A stretch of DNA of 53,420 nucleotides from Bacteroidota bacterium (GCA_026708685.1 JAPOUL010000018.1:1-53420), one strand, 5' to 3'; shown: positions 27,646 through 37,286, counted from the stretch's first letter. A program made the numbers and translations. Notes: generated by a model not told the origin, from the sequence alone.

Positions 27646-29565
27646 ATGGATCAATCTGACTCGCATAGAAATATGAACGAAGACTCCCCCGTGTCTCTTC
27701 AAGGGGAAAAGACACTACGGTCTCTCAATGAAGCGACTGTACTTTTTGCAGGTGATTCGGGAGATGGAATGCAGCTCACTGGCAGTCAATTTACGCTCGC
27801 CACCGCATTTGCTCTCAATGATCTCTCAACACTTCCCGATTTTCCTGCGGAAATCCGGGCCCCTGCTGGTACCACGTACGGTGTGAGCGGTTTTCAATTG
27901 CACTTTGGATCCGTGAATGTTCGGACTCCAGGAGATGAAGTAGATCTGTTGGTGGCGATGAATCCAGCCGCACTGAAAGTCAACCTTTCCAGAGTTCGTC
28001 GGGGAGGGGCGATCATCGTCAATGTGAGTGCTTTCAAGCCCCATAATCTCAAACTTGCGGGGTACAATGGAGTCAATCCACTGGAAGATGAACATTTATT
28101 GAAGGATTATCAGGTCTTTGAGGTTGAAGTAACCCGGATGACCGAAGACGCTCTAAAAGAGTTTGGGCTGGATAAAAAAGTGATTGACCGTAGCAAGAAC
28201 ATGTTCGCCCTGGGGTTAACCTTATGGCTTTATTCGCGTCCCATAGAACCGGCTCTGGAGTGGTTATCTCAAAAATTTGCCAGCCGCCCTGAGATTCTGG
28301 AGGCGAATACGCATGTTCTCAAAAAGGGATTTCACTATGGAGAAACCACCGAGGATTTTGTGGTTCATTACCGTGTAGCACCCGCTCAATTGGAACCGGG
28401 TATCTATCGTGCGATCCGTGGTATTGAAGCTCTCGCACTAGGACTCGTTGCTGCAAGTACGCAAAGCAAACTTGAACTATTCTATAGTAGTTACCCAATT
28501 ACTCCGGCTTCTGATCTACTCCATCATATGAGCAGATATAAAAATTTTGGCGTGAAAACATTTCAGGCTGAAGACGAAATTGCTGCGATTGGAGCAACGA
28601 TTGGGGCGAGTTTTGGCGGTAACTTGGGCATCTGTGCAACGAGTGGGCCAGGGTTAACGCTCAAAGCGGAGGGGATTGGCTTGGCGGTGATGACCGAACT
28701 GCCGATGGTCATCATAAATGTTCAACGTGGTGGACCATCCACCGGATTGCCAACCAAGACAGAACAGAGTGATCTTCTGCAGGCGATGTATGGCCGCAAT
28801 GGTGAGTCTCCGCTTCCAGTGATTTCTGCCTCCACGCCCGGTGATTGTTTTCATGCAGCCTATGAAGCATGCAGGATTGCGGTTCGCCATATGACACCAG
28901 TGATTTTACTAGCTGATGGCTATGTGGCCAATGGTGCTGAACCATGGCTTATTCCCTCTACAGATGATCTGGAAGAATTCCCAGTGCCATTTGCAACCAA
29001 GCCGAACCGTCAGGTAGATGATAAGAAGGTGTTTCTACCTTATCTACGCAACGACGATACCTTAGCTCGACCATGGGCAAAACCGGGAACTTCTGGACTA
29101 GAGCATCGGTTAGGTGGATTAGAAAAAGAGCATGAAACAGGTTCGGTTTCGTATGATCCCCAGAATCATGAGTTCATGACCAATCTGCGTGCGGAGAAAG
29201 TGAAGAAGGTGGCTGATTTTATTGATCCATTAACGGTGTATGGAGACACCCAAGGGGATTTGATTATCATTGGATGGGGATCCACAGAAGGTGCTATTAA
29301 GACAGCAGTGGATCGGTTACGCGGTCTAGGATTCACAACTGGAGCCGTGCAGTTAAGACATATCAATCCCTTACCATCTGATTTAGGTAGTGTCCTGAGT
29401 CAGTACCATCATTATATCGTCCCTGAAATCAACAAGGGACAGCTGGTCAAAATTCTACGAGATCAATTTCTATTACCATTTGCGTCGATTAACAAGATTC
29501 AAGGTCAACCATTCAAGGCCAGTGAGATTGTTGATGCCGCTGTGGACCACATGAAATCAATGTGA
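27646..29565 (+). CDS. korA: 2-oxoacid:ferredoxin oxidoreductase, fused gamma-alpha subunit
   Basis: A 639-residue subunit. The gamma domain comes first (LFAGDSGDGMQLTGSQF, IRAPAGTTYGVSGFQLHFGS). The pyrimidine-binding alpha domain follows (YPITPASDLLHHMSRYKNFG, QAEDEIAAIGATIGASFGGN, TSGPGLTLKAEGIGLAVMTE) and then the transketolase C-terminal region. With the beta subunit encoded 3 bp downstream it should carry out CoA-dependent oxidative decarboxylation of 2-oxoglutarate (or a related oxoacid), passing electrons to ferredoxin. The fused layout is the one seen in 2-oxoglutarate ferredoxin oxidoreductases of Bacteroidota and actinobacteria. The exact oxoacid is inferred. Confidence 0.92.
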   Translation: MDQSDSHRNMNEDSPVSLQGEKTLRSLNEATVLFAGDSGDGMQLTGSQFTLATAFALNDLSTLPDFPAEIRAPAGTTYGVSGFQLHFGSVNVRTPGDEVDLLVAMNPAALKVNLSRVRRGGAIIVNVSAFKPHNLKLAGYNGVNPLEDEHLLKDYQVFEVEVTRMTEDALKEFGLDKKVIDRSKNMFALGLTLWLYSRPIEPALEWLSQKFASRPEILEANTHVLKKGFHYGETTEDFVVHYRVAPAQLEPGIYRAIRGIEALALGLVAASTQSKLELFYSSYPITPASDLLHHMSRYKNFGVKTFQAEDEIAAIGATIGASFGGNLGICATSGPGLTLKAEGIGLAVMTELPMVIINVQRGGPSTGLPTKTEQSDLLQAMYGRNGESPLPVISASTPGDCFHAAYEACRIAVRHMTPVILLADGYVANGAEPWLIPSTDDLEEFPVPFATKPNRQVDDKKVFLPYLRNDDTLARPWAKPGTSGLEHRLGGLEKEHETGSVSYDPQNHEFMTNLRAEKVKKVADFIDPLTVYGDTQGDLIIIGWGSTEGAIKTAVDRLRGLGFTTGAVQLRHINPLPSDLGSVLSQYHHYIVPEINKGQLVKILRDQFLLPFASINKIQGQPFKASEIVDAAVDHMKSM

Positions 29566-29568
29566 TTA

Positions 29569-30642
29569 ATGCCAACGTTACCACCCATGAGAAAGCCATC
29601 TCGCCCACCGGGGCGAGGCCCCCGCATTTCTGGACCATCCAAATCAAAAATTGATCGTAAGGCATATTCAAGCGATCAGGACGTACGATGGTGCCCAGGC
29701 TGTGGAGATTATGCCATTTTAGCTGCCGTGCAACGGCTGATGCCCCAACTTGATGTCCAACGAGAAAAGGTTGTGTTTATTAGTGGCATTGGCTGTTCCA
29801 GTCGTTTTCCCTATTACATGGAAACCTATGGCATGCATTCCATTCATGGCCGTGCTCCTACAATTGCGACGGGACTGAAAGCCTCCCGACCGGATCTTGA
29901 TGTATGGATGGTCACTGGAGATGGTGATGCCCTGTCCATCGGAGGGAATCATCTGATCCATATATTGAGGCGGAATGTGAATTTGCAGATTTTATTGTTC
30001 AACAATCAGATTTATGGGCTCACCAAAGGACAGTTTAGTCCAACCAGTGAAATTGGAAAGGTAACCAAAAGCAGCCCCTTTGGGTCGGTATCACCCCCAT
30101 TTAATCCTATTTCGCTCAGTCTTGGTGCATCCTCATCTTTTTCAGCACGTACGCTGGATAGAGATGTCAAGCATTTGACACAGATTCTGAAGCGAGCTCA
30201 TGCACATCATGGCACTTCGTTTGTTGAGATCTACCAGAATTGCAACATCTACAATGATGGTGCCTTCTTTGAATTTACAGAAAAGGCAACCAAGCCTGAC
30301 CGTTCCATTTTTATAGAGCATGGCAAGCCTATGTTGTTTGCCAAAGAGTCCAAAGGGATTCGATTGGATGGTTTTCGTCCAGAAGTGTTTGATCTCAACG
30401 ATGGAGATGTATCTGTTGATGATGCCATTGTCTACGACGAAACCAGTCTTGAACTTGCAGAAATCGTCAGCCGGATGTCACAGCAACCAAGTATGCCGCG
30501 GCCGTTTGGTGTCTTTTATTGTGAGGAGCGTCCCACCTATGAGCAGATGCTTCAGGATCAGGTGAATGAGGTCACTCAAAAGCGAGGATCTGGCGATCTT
30601 GACAAGTTATTGCATGCCGCAGATACTTGGACGATTTCTTAG
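29569..30642 (+). CDS. korB: 2-oxoacid:ferredoxin oxidoreductase, beta subunit
   Basis: A 357-residue thiamine-diphosphate subunit. Cys42 and Cys45 in WCPGCGDY and Cys76 in ISGIGCSSRFPYY are expected iron-sulfur ligands. The TPP motif begins GDGD (117-120) and closes with NNQIYGLTKGQ. The conserved TYGMHSIHGRAPTIATGLK and NCNIYNDGAF are also present. It pairs with KorA. The stop of korA and this start are 3 bp apart, so translation is probably coupled. The proline-rich N-terminal extension of about 25 residues is unusual, and a later start cannot be excluded. Confidence 0.92.
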   Translation: MPTLPPMRKPSRPPGRGPRISGPSKSKIDRKAYSSDQDVRWCPGCGDYAILAAVQRLMPQLDVQREKVVFISGIGCSSRFPYYMETYGMHSIHGRAPTIATGLKASRPDLDVWMVTGDGDALSIGGNHLIHILRRNVNLQILLFNNQIYGLTKGQFSPTSEIGKVTKSSPFGSVSPPFNPISLSLGASSSFSARTLDRDVKHLTQILKRAHAHHGTSFVEIYQNCNIYNDGAFFEFTEKATKPDRSIFIEHGKPMLFAKESKGIRLDGFRPEVFDLNDGDVSVDDAIVYDETSLELAEIVSRMSQQPSMPRPFGVFYCEERPTYEQMLQDQVNEVTQKRGSGDLDKLLHAADTWTIS

Positions 30643-30654
30643 GAATCTACCATC

Positions 30655-31866
30655 ATGAATCGCCAGCGGTTGCAGCTGGGGACATCCTCACTAGTCGTTG
30701 CAGCTTTTGTGGGCCCTGGCACCGTCTTAACCTGTGCTACCGCTGGGATTGATTTTGGGTATGCCCTGATTTGGGTTTTACTCTTTTCTGTGGGATCTAC
30801 ATTCATCCTTCAGTCATTCACGGCTGGTGCAGGTATTCTGTCGGGTATGGGTTTGGGTGAAGGGTTACGTCAGTATACGCAGGACTCGCCTCTACGATGG
30901 ATTGTCATTCCTCTGGTTGTATTGGGGCTTTGGATAGGTACCGCCGCTTTTGAGACGGGTAATATTTCTGGGGCTGCCGCGGGATTCAGTAGTCTGATTA
31001 AGTTACCGCATTGGATCGTCATCTTTTTCATTGGTGGATTAGCCGCCTCAGCTCTTCTGTTACAGTTAGAAAGTATCACACGATTACTGGCGGGTTTGAT
31101 TGGATTGATGAGTATGGTATTCGTCATCACTGTTGGTTTTGTACCCGTAGATTGGATAGCCGTATTACGGGGGATGATGACTCCAACCATACCAGAAGGT
31201 GGATGGGTTCGCACCATAGCCTTAGTCGGCACCACCGTCGTCACTTATAATCTATTCTTACATGGAAGTGCGGCAAAGAAGTATTGGATTGGGGTTGATA
31301 CACGATTTGCGTGGCGTAGAGAGTTAACGGGTATGGCAATTTTTCTGCCACTTGGGGGTTTGATTTCAGTGGCGATCCTGATTTCAGGTGCAGCTCTTGA
31401 CTCGGACGATATTTCATCGGTAGCAGACATTGCAGCAGTTATTCAACCTGTCGCTGGTCCATTTGCAGAGGTGTTGTTTGGAGTTGGGCTCTTTGCCGCT
31501 GGCATTACATCAGCCATCACTGCACCATTGGCAGCAGCATGTGGGGTTCGTGAAATTTTCGGGTGGCCAGATGATACAAGTCATATGAGATTTCGAATCG
31601 TTTGGATGTCTGTTTTGGTGGCTGGAATGGGCTTCTCTCTTGTTGGACGTAACCCATTGGAAATGATCATTGCCGCTCAGGCTGCCAACGGATTGCTACT
31701 ACCCATGATTGCCGTTTTTGTATTGTATTTATCCATGAAACAAAAAACCCTGTCGATCCCTCGCTGGTACTATGGACTTGGAATTGCCGTGACGCTGATC
31801 TGTGGAGGGCTTGGCATACGCACACTAATATGGGTTGCAGGGCATTTGAATTTGCTTCATCAATAG
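30655..31866 (+). CDS. Nramp-related membrane transporter with altered metal-site motifs
   Basis: A 403-residue protein with about eleven hydrophobic spans and the Nramp fold pattern. In classic Nramps the manganese/iron site is made by DPGN in helix 1 and MPH in helix 6. Here these positions read GPGT (20-23) and VTY (196-198, in GTTVVTYNLFLHG), so the ligand Asp, Asn and Met are all replaced. A clade with GPGT in helix 1 exists in Bacteroidota and is usually annotated as an Nramp transporter. What it carries is not known to me. The gene starts 12 bp behind korB and is probably co-transcribed with korAB. Confidence 0.82.
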   Translation: MNRQRLQLGTSSLVVAAFVGPGTVLTCATAGIDFGYALIWVLLFSVGSTFILQSFTAGAGILSGMGLGEGLRQYTQDSPLRWIVIPLVVLGLWIGTAAFETGNISGAAAGFSSLIKLPHWIVIFFIGGLAASALLLQLESITRLLAGLIGLMSMVFVITVGFVPVDWIAVLRGMMTPTIPEGGWVRTIALVGTTVVTYNLFLHGSAAKKYWIGVDTRFAWRRELTGMAIFLPLGGLISVAILISGAALDSDDISSVADIAAVIQPVAGPFAEVLFGVGLFAAGITSAITAPLAAACGVREIFGWPDDTSHMRFRIVWMSVLVAGMGFSLVGRNPLEMIIAAQAANGLLLPMIAVFVLYLSMKQKTLSIPRWYYGLGIAVTLICGGLGIRTLIWVAGHLNLLHQ

Positions 31867-32157
31867 CAATTACAAGAACAGTATTTTTGGGAGTACGGCA
31901 GATGCATCTGCTATTGCAACATCCCATGTTGATTCGGTATTCTTTCAGCTCATGCATTCGTGGTGCTGTATCAAAACCATTCACCGGTGAAAATAAGCCA
32001 ACAGTCAGAGTACTTGGTTTTTATGTTTTATCTTGAATCCATCCATAGCAGTTGAGAGGAGTATTGAAGGTTACTATCGGGAATACTAACAATGAATATG
32101 GTTATCTTTCGATAGAGAGTCAGCGTTGACGAATACTGGAATCTAAGTAGCAAGACC
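31867..32157. other. Short intergenic region
   Basis: About 290 bp between the transporter and the lipoprotein remnant. No gene and no clear terminator are visible. Confidence 0.4.
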
Positions 32158-32850
32158 ATGTTTTGGAATAGATTACTACTACTTCTATCTGTGTTGTGGG
32201 CTGGATGTGACAATACCCCAGAATCGGGCCAAATCGTTGAGGCTCCCGTTGTACCATTCAATGAGCTATTCAACCACGCGGATACGATACGCTTGGATCC
32301 ATTGATCATGATGAGTGGGATTTCTACGATGGATGTCAATCAAGTAGGAAAATTATTAGTCGGTGATGGTCTGGGCAGTAGTGTTCATCTTTTTTCATCA
32401 TCTGGAGACCATATTAGAGCCTATTCAATACCAAAGTGCCTGCCCGACGATTCACCGAAATTTTGTCCATCGGGGGGTACGGTATTTAGGCCAAGATAAG
32501 GTGATTGTAATGACTCTCAGTGGAGCCATAGCAGTTTTAAGCATAGATGGTCGATGTATTAAGGCATCGCGAAGATTGCCCAGACTTTCTATGGGTTTTT
32601 GTACGAGTAATGATTCTATTTTTTTCTTAGGAATACCATTGCCTGTGGGAATAGACTCCATACTTCCGCCTATCATCACAGTTTACTCTTCTGAGCTTCA
32701 TCAATTGGACGAAATACCCGTTAAAATACCAGATTATCCCGTACTCAATGCTGGTCGAGGTGGAATATGGGAAGAAATATTGATTGCTTTGGTAATAGGC
32801 CACTCTTTACATATCTGGGTAGTACGGATGCTATACCTGTAGGTCTAATG
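32158..32850 (+). pseudogene. 6-bladed propeller lipoprotein, 5' part (interrupted by IS110)
   Basis: Begins with a lipoprotein signal (MFWNRLLLLLSVLWAGC, lipobox LWAGC) and then shows a propeller-type sequence (VNQVGKLLVGDGLGSSVHLF, SSSGDHIRAYSI). The frame is lost at a G6 run at about 32473, after which a second frame continues (VRYLGQDKVIVMTLSG, SNDSIFFLGIPLP). It is lost again near 32792 in a T run, going on as FGNRPLFTYLGSTDAIPVG. The 3' end of the same gene lies at 34323-34729. This layout recalls BF3886-family six-bladed beta-propeller lipoproteins of Bacteroidota. Function unknown. Confidence 0.75.
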
Positions 32851-32907
32851 AAAAGCGGGTGCGTAGCTTGTGCCCTTACTCAACTTTTTCATCAGACTTA
32901 TTTTATC

Positions 32908-33978
32908 ATGTACAACCATCTTTTTCTTGGGCTGGATGCCCACACACGCACATGTACTTTGGCCACCGTCAATGACAAGGGTAAAGTGGTTTCAACGCGG
33001 ACATTTGACACATCGGAGCAAGCTCTGATCCACCATGTGAAAAAAATTCCAGCGAAAACAAAATCTTTGATCGTGGAGGAGTCTTCGCTGGCTGGCTGGA
33101 TTCACCGAATCTTATCTCCGCATGTGGATGAGTTAGTTGTTTGCGATCCAAAACACAACGCACTCATTAGTCGTGGTAACAAAAACGATGTATCGGATGC
33201 GGTCGATTTGTGTCGATTGTATCGGCTGGGAGAGTATGTTGAGGTCTATCATGGTGATGACGATCATCGGATTGATTTTAAGATTGTCGTGAAGGAGTAT
33301 ATGGATATTCGTGATGACTGTACTCGATTAAAGTCGAAGATCAAAGCAAAATACCGTCAGGCGGGGGTTGTGGATGTGAAAGGCACTAAAGTATTTAGCA
33401 AAAAACATCGGGAGCACTATCTGAAGCTTCTACCGACACCAACGCGAAGATTCGTCCTTCAACGTATCTACAACCGTCTGGACGCTACGGAAGCCGAACG
33501 AGATGTGGTTCTCGCAAAGATTAAGCAGTTAGGCAGTGGTTATCCAGAGATCCAACAATTTTTACGTATTCCTGGGGTTGGGATTGTGGGAGCAAGCATC
33601 TTCAGTGCATTTATTGGGACTCCCCATCGATTTGACACCAAACAACAGTTGTGGAACTACTGTCAACTCGCCATCCGGGAACGTAGCAGTGGGGGCAAGT
33701 CCTTGGGCTACAAATGCTTAGACCGTTCGGGGTCGGGGCCCCTGAAATCCGTGAGTTATATCTCTTGGTTGAATGCCATCAAAACAAAAGATCCCAATGA
33801 GGTGTCTTTGTTCTATGAAGCGTCTAAACAGCGTACCAATGATAAGGATAACGCACGATTCAACACACAACGTAAAATACTGGTGGTCATGTGGACCATC
33901 TGGAAGAACGATGTAACATACGATCCAGATCAACTTTATAGCTCACCTGTGATCCCGGTGAATGCACAAACTACATGA
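32908..33978 (+). CDS. IS110-family DEDD transposase
   Basis: About 356 residues from the Met at 32908 (MYNHLFLGLDAHTRTC). An upstream in-frame start at 32767 would read into lipoprotein sequence and is rejected. The N-terminal RuvC-like DEDD domain has Asp in LGLDAHTRTC, Glu in LIVEESSLAGW and the Asp pair in NKNDVSDAVDLCRL. The C-terminal Transposase_20 domain has the helix-hairpin-helix FLRIPGVGIVGASIFSAFIG and the conserved Ser region SSGGKSLGYKCLDRSGSG. Such recombinases act on DNA with a bridge RNA from the element's non-coding end. The frame is complete and could be active. Confidence 0.88.
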   Translation: MYNHLFLGLDAHTRTCTLATVNDKGKVVSTRTFDTSEQALIHHVKKIPAKTKSLIVEESSLAGWIHRILSPHVDELVVCDPKHNALISRGNKNDVSDAVDLCRLYRLGEYVEVYHGDDDHRIDFKIVVKEYMDIRDDCTRLKSKIKAKYRQAGVVDVKGTKVFSKKHREHYLKLLPTPTRRFVLQRIYNRLDATEAERDVVLAKIKQLGSGYPEIQQFLRIPGVGIVGASIFSAFIGTPHRFDTKQQLWNYCQLAIRERSSGGKSLGYKCLDRSGSGPLKSVSYISWLNAIKTKDPNEVSLFYEASKQRTNDKDNARFNTQRKILVVMWTIWKNDVTYDPDQLYSSPVIPVNAQTT

Positions 33979-34322
33979 TACCATAATGTAGTGAATTGTG
34001 AGGATACCTGCGGATCTGGGTAGCCAGATATGCTCAATCTGAATCTTATCTCCATGGCTCATGGAAGATCAACTTGTAGGATAGCAGTCTGGCCTTCATG
34101 CCCCATAAGACGATAGAGCCTACCAACGTAGGACTCTCATAAATGAGATTGGCATGTTGAATGACATTGGTCTTAATAATTCGCATCCAGGTACGCCAAA
34201 GCAATCCACCACAGATATCACTGTACTTGTCTAAATTCATCTTGATTGCACTACGCACCCTCAAAAATTTCACATTTTTGTTGATGGGAGACCTGTGTTT
34301 GAAACTTTTCTTTTCAAATGAG
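33979..34322. other. Unexplained DNA between IS110 gene and lipoprotein remnant
   Basis: The minus strand holds an open frame (34046-34345) whose C-terminal half (WMRIIKTNVIQHANLIYESP, TLVGSIVLWGMKARLL) reads like real protein. It could be the tail of an unidentified transposase. I cannot name it. Part of this region may instead be the non-coding end of the IS110 element. Confidence 0.35.
34299..34322. repeat. 24-bp palindromic repeat, copy 1
   Basis: TTGAAACTTTTCTTTTCAAA followed by TGAG. An identical 24-bp copy lies at 49938-49961 inside a long hairpin next to tRNA-Arg. Here it forms the exact border where the interrupted lipoprotein gene resumes. Confidence 0.85.
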
Positions 34323-34729
34323 ATTCCAGACAAGACATTTTGCAACAGCGCCCAGAATTTTACGAAAAGCGTCCACGAGATCTATTGCCCACTATGTCTA
34401 AGGAAGAGAAACGAAAGGAATGGAACAGATATATCACGACGGATGGAATTTTTGCATTGGATGACGATACGCGAATGTTAGTATATCGCACAATAAATGA
34501 TCGCTGGCTACCAAAGGGAGCCGAAGATCTATACGTTTACATGGGATTAAGTATTGCAAGTAATATTGGACAGTTTGCCAGCGTGAGTACGATCTCATCA
34601 TTTGTTCCACTTGCAACAGGATATGGATATCTCTACGGCCAGGTAGATCCTGAATTACTTTCTGATACAGATTTAGGCAATCCTCTCATCTTGCGCTATC
34701 GTTTCAAGCGTCCAGTTTTACGTAATTGA
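34323..34729 (+). pseudogene. 6-bladed propeller lipoprotein, 3' part
   Basis: Resumes in frame as DILQQRPEFYEKRPRDLL and continues without a stop to 34729 (TDGIFALDDDTRMLVYRTIN, NPLILRYRFKRPVL). It is the C-terminal third of the interrupted lipoprotein. On its own it has no signal peptide and no good start codon. Confidence 0.7.
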
Positions 34730-34828
34730 TAGTCTTATTCCTATTTTGATTGGTTTGTGGCTCCCTTTGTGCTAACGTTGGCACGATCATGATGATCAGA
34801 CCATACTTTTCAATAAAAGACTTTTCTT

Positions 34829-36136
34829 ATGCATTTAAGCAAGACAAATTTGATCAACATCATTTCCAATTCTTTTGGAGAGATCAAGGAAACAAGAATT
34901 GATCTTGACTACCCTATCGCAGATGACCTGATGGCAGCATTTGCGATCTTCTCCTTGAAGGCCCCTCCATTACTTGAATTTGCCCGGATATTTCGTAATG
35001 AACAACAAGTGATCACTCAGAACATGAAGAATCTATTTGGGGTGGATCATGTGCCATTAATATCAGACTTGTGTAAGCGTCTTGATGAATTGAATCCTCT
35101 TCACATACGCGATGCTTTCAAGAAAGTGTTTGCCGAATTGCAACGGGGAAACGTTCTGGAAGACTTCAGATTTATAGATCATCATGTGATGCTTTCCATC
35201 AATAGGACGGTGTTTCTTTCGTCAAAACAAGTTCATTTTCCTAACTGTCATAACAAGCATCACCGGGATGGGAGTGTAACCTCCGTTTATCAGATGGTCT
35301 GTGCTGCATTGGTCCACCCCTACCTAAAAGGGGTGTTTCCAGTTTTTCCAGAGGCGATCGCCAAAGAAGATGAAGCAACGAAAAATCATTCAGATCAAAA
35401 TGCCATCAGGCGGCTCATAGATGATTTCAGACAAGAATTTCTTCACTTGAAGACGATTGTCGTTCAAGACGGGCTTACATCCAATGCCTCGTATATCACA
35501 TACTTAGAACGTCTTGATCTGAGATACATTCTTGGTGCGAAGCAAGGGGATCGCAAGTTCATACAAGAGTATATGAACAATAGCAAAGAAATGCAGGAGG
35601 TAGAGATAAAGCATGTCGATGGACCCCATTATCGATTCAGATACCACAATAATGTTCCTCTGAATGCATCCAATCCAGATGTACGGATCAACTTTCTGGA
35701 CTGCTTGGAGACAAAAGCAGGAACGAAAAAGAGACCAACTCCCAAAACACTACGCTTTTCTTGGGTAACTGATTTACTGGTTGAAGATGCAAATCTCATG
35801 GAGATCATGAGAGCGGGGCGGGTAAAATGGAACATTGATAGCGAAACTTTCAATACTCTCAAGAGTGAGGAGGATCATTTTGAGCATCATCTTGGACTCA
35901 GTAACATGCATCTACCCACAGTCTTTTGCAGTCTGCTCATGCTTGCATTTTTGGTGGATCAAGTTGAACAGCGATGCGACGGATTGTTCCGAGACGCATT
36001 AGAGAAAATGGGGAGACCCAAGTACTTCAGATCAAAAGTGAGTTCCATGTTTATGTCGTATGATTTAGATAGTTGGGAGTTTTTGTACACGGCGATTACA
36101 AAAGGTTATAAGGGCACGATATCGTGGATAGACTGA
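34829..36136 (+). CDS. DDE transposase with substituted catalytic Asp
   Basis: A complete 435-residue transposase related to the IS4-like DDE superfamily; the IS family is not determined. It has VYQMVCAALVHPYLKGVFPV, the second Asp in IVVQDGLTSNASYI and the Glu block KWNIDSETFNTLKSEEDHFE. The leucine-rich tail is LPTVFCSLLMLAFLVDQVEQ. In relatives the first catalytic Asp lies in a SIDGT-type motif. Here it reads SINRT with Asn125, so catalysis is doubtful. No clear terminal inverted repeats are seen. It follows the lipoprotein remnant by 100 bp. Confidence 0.75.
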   Translation: MHLSKTNLINIISNSFGEIKETRIDLDYPIADDLMAAFAIFSLKAPPLLEFARIFRNEQQVITQNMKNLFGVDHVPLISDLCKRLDELNPLHIRDAFKKVFAELQRGNVLEDFRFIDHHVMLSINRTVFLSSKQVHFPNCHNKHHRDGSVTSVYQMVCAALVHPYLKGVFPVFPEAIAKEDEATKNHSDQNAIRRLIDDFRQEFLHLKTIVVQDGLTSNASYITYLERLDLRYILGAKQGDRKFIQEYMNNSKEMQEVEIKHVDGPHYRFRYHNNVPLNASNPDVRINFLDCLETKAGTKKRPTPKTLRFSWVTDLLVEDANLMEIMRAGRVKWNIDSETFNTLKSEEDHFEHHLGLSNMHLPTVFCSLLMLAFLVDQVEQRCDGLFRDALEKMGRPKYFRSKVSSMFMSYDLDSWEFLYTAITKGYKGTISWID

Positions 36137-36353
36137 CTAGACTATATGATTCATAAAAAGGTAGTCAAAAAAAATTAATCTGATTGTCGTTCAACAGTCG
36201 TGTAAATTCATTGAGTTAGGGAGGATTATGGTAGCTCTGGATTACGTAGTCTTATGCAATATGCATGTGTAGATGTGATGTATCCGAATCATTCAAATGT
36301 AAGCAACTTGTTGTAGTTGGGGCTTGCGTTATGCTGTGCAATGTTTGAGGATT

Positions 36354-37274
36354 CTACTCTGAATGTTTGGGAGTTTCGTTGGTGTCATCAAAGACCTTGT
36401 TGAGTTCACGAATTCTCTTGCGTTCTGTCCATGAAGCAACGAGAATCGAGCCTTCGTAAAGCAGATACAGTGGAATCGCCGCGGCAAACATAGAAAATGG
36501 ATCTGCCGGAGTGACGAATGCGCCGATCACGAAGACACCCAAAAATGCATACTTGCGAAGCTTACGAAGTCGATCAGGAGTTGCAATTCCCAGTTTAGCA
36601 AGAAAATAGATGACTACTGGTAGCTCAAAAAGGAGCCCTGCACCAAATGCCCACCAGGTGACACTGCTAAAATATCGCGTAATATCAAATTCATTGATGA
36701 TGATATCAGAGATGACAAAGTTATTAAAGAAATTAAGGGCTAATGGGGTAATAACCAGATAACCAAACAAGACTCCAATCACAAAAAAGAATGTGGCAAA
36801 CGCTGCAATAAACTTCATTCCAGCTTTCTCTTTTGGATAAAGTCCTGGTTCTATGAATTTCCATACATAATAGATGAGAATCGGCGATCCTGCCACGAGT
36901 CCGACCGCCATGACGATCCCAATAAATGCAAAGAATTGCCCGGTAACCGTGCGGTTTTGTAAAACAAGATCGGTAAATTCAAGCCCCAGAAGTTGATAGG
37001 TAATAAAATCGGATCGGGCGGGTCCCATAAGGATGACATCAACAACCCATTCGTTAAAGATGGCGGCGATGATCGTCATGATCAAGACCCCGCCAACTCC
37101 TTTGATGATCGTCCATCTTAAGTCTTCAAGATGATCCAGAAAGGACATTTCACTGCCCTCTGGCAAAAAATCATCTCGCGGTTCAGTGAGAGCCTGCGTT
37201 TCGGCTACCTGAACAGAGGCAGTTGTTGCAGGGGGCTTGCCGCGTCTGAGGATGCTTCGCCAGTTAAATTTCAT
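36354..37274 (-). CDS. tatC: Sec-independent (twin-arginine) translocase subunit TatC
   Basis: A 306-residue inner-membrane protein with six spans. Signature segments are MSFLDHLEDLRWTIIKG near the first helix, FIEPGLYPKEKAGMKFIAAF and FGAGLLFELPVVIYFLAKLG. The closing VIGAFVTPADPFSMFAAAIP is also typical. It recognises twin-arginine signal peptides and, with TatA-type partners not in this window, exports folded proteins. The N-terminal 40 residues form a charged and low-complexity extension. It is the last gene of the minus-strand block, 12 bp behind the phosphoribosyltransferase gene. Confidence 0.95.
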   Translation of the reverse strand: MKFNWRSILRRGKPPATTASVQVAETQALTEPRDDFLPEGSEMSFLDHLEDLRWTIIKGVGGVLIMTIIAAIFNEWVVDVILMGPARSDFITYQLLGLEFTDLVLQNRTVTGQFFAFIGIVMAVGLVAGSPILIYYVWKFIEPGLYPKEKAGMKFIAAFATFFFVIGVLFGYLVITPLALNFFNNFVISDIIINEFDITRYFSSVTWWAFGAGLLFELPVVIYFLAKLGIATPDRLRKLRKYAFLGVFVIGAFVTPADPFSMFAAAIPLYLLYEGSILVASWTERKRIRELNKVFDDTNETPKHSE

Positions 37275-37286
37275 GGGCTGATGTGG

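Larger units (their letters stand above)
32850..34322 (+). mobile_element. IS110-family insertion (boundaries approximate)
   Basis: DNA separating the two halves of the lipoprotein gene. The left edge lies between about 32845 and 32907. The right edge is close to 34322, where lipoprotein coding similarity resumes immediately after a 24-bp palindromic sequence that also occurs at 49938. The transposase gene fills 32908-33978. The last 340 bp are not explained by IS110 and may be a second, smaller insertion. IS110 elements carry no long terminal inverted repeats, so exact ends cannot be read here. Confidence 0.65.

Noticed and set aside
32467..32474. G6 run in the lipoprotein gene as a phase-variation switch
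   Set aside because: The gene is broken a second time and cut by IS110, so a working on/off switch is not plausible.
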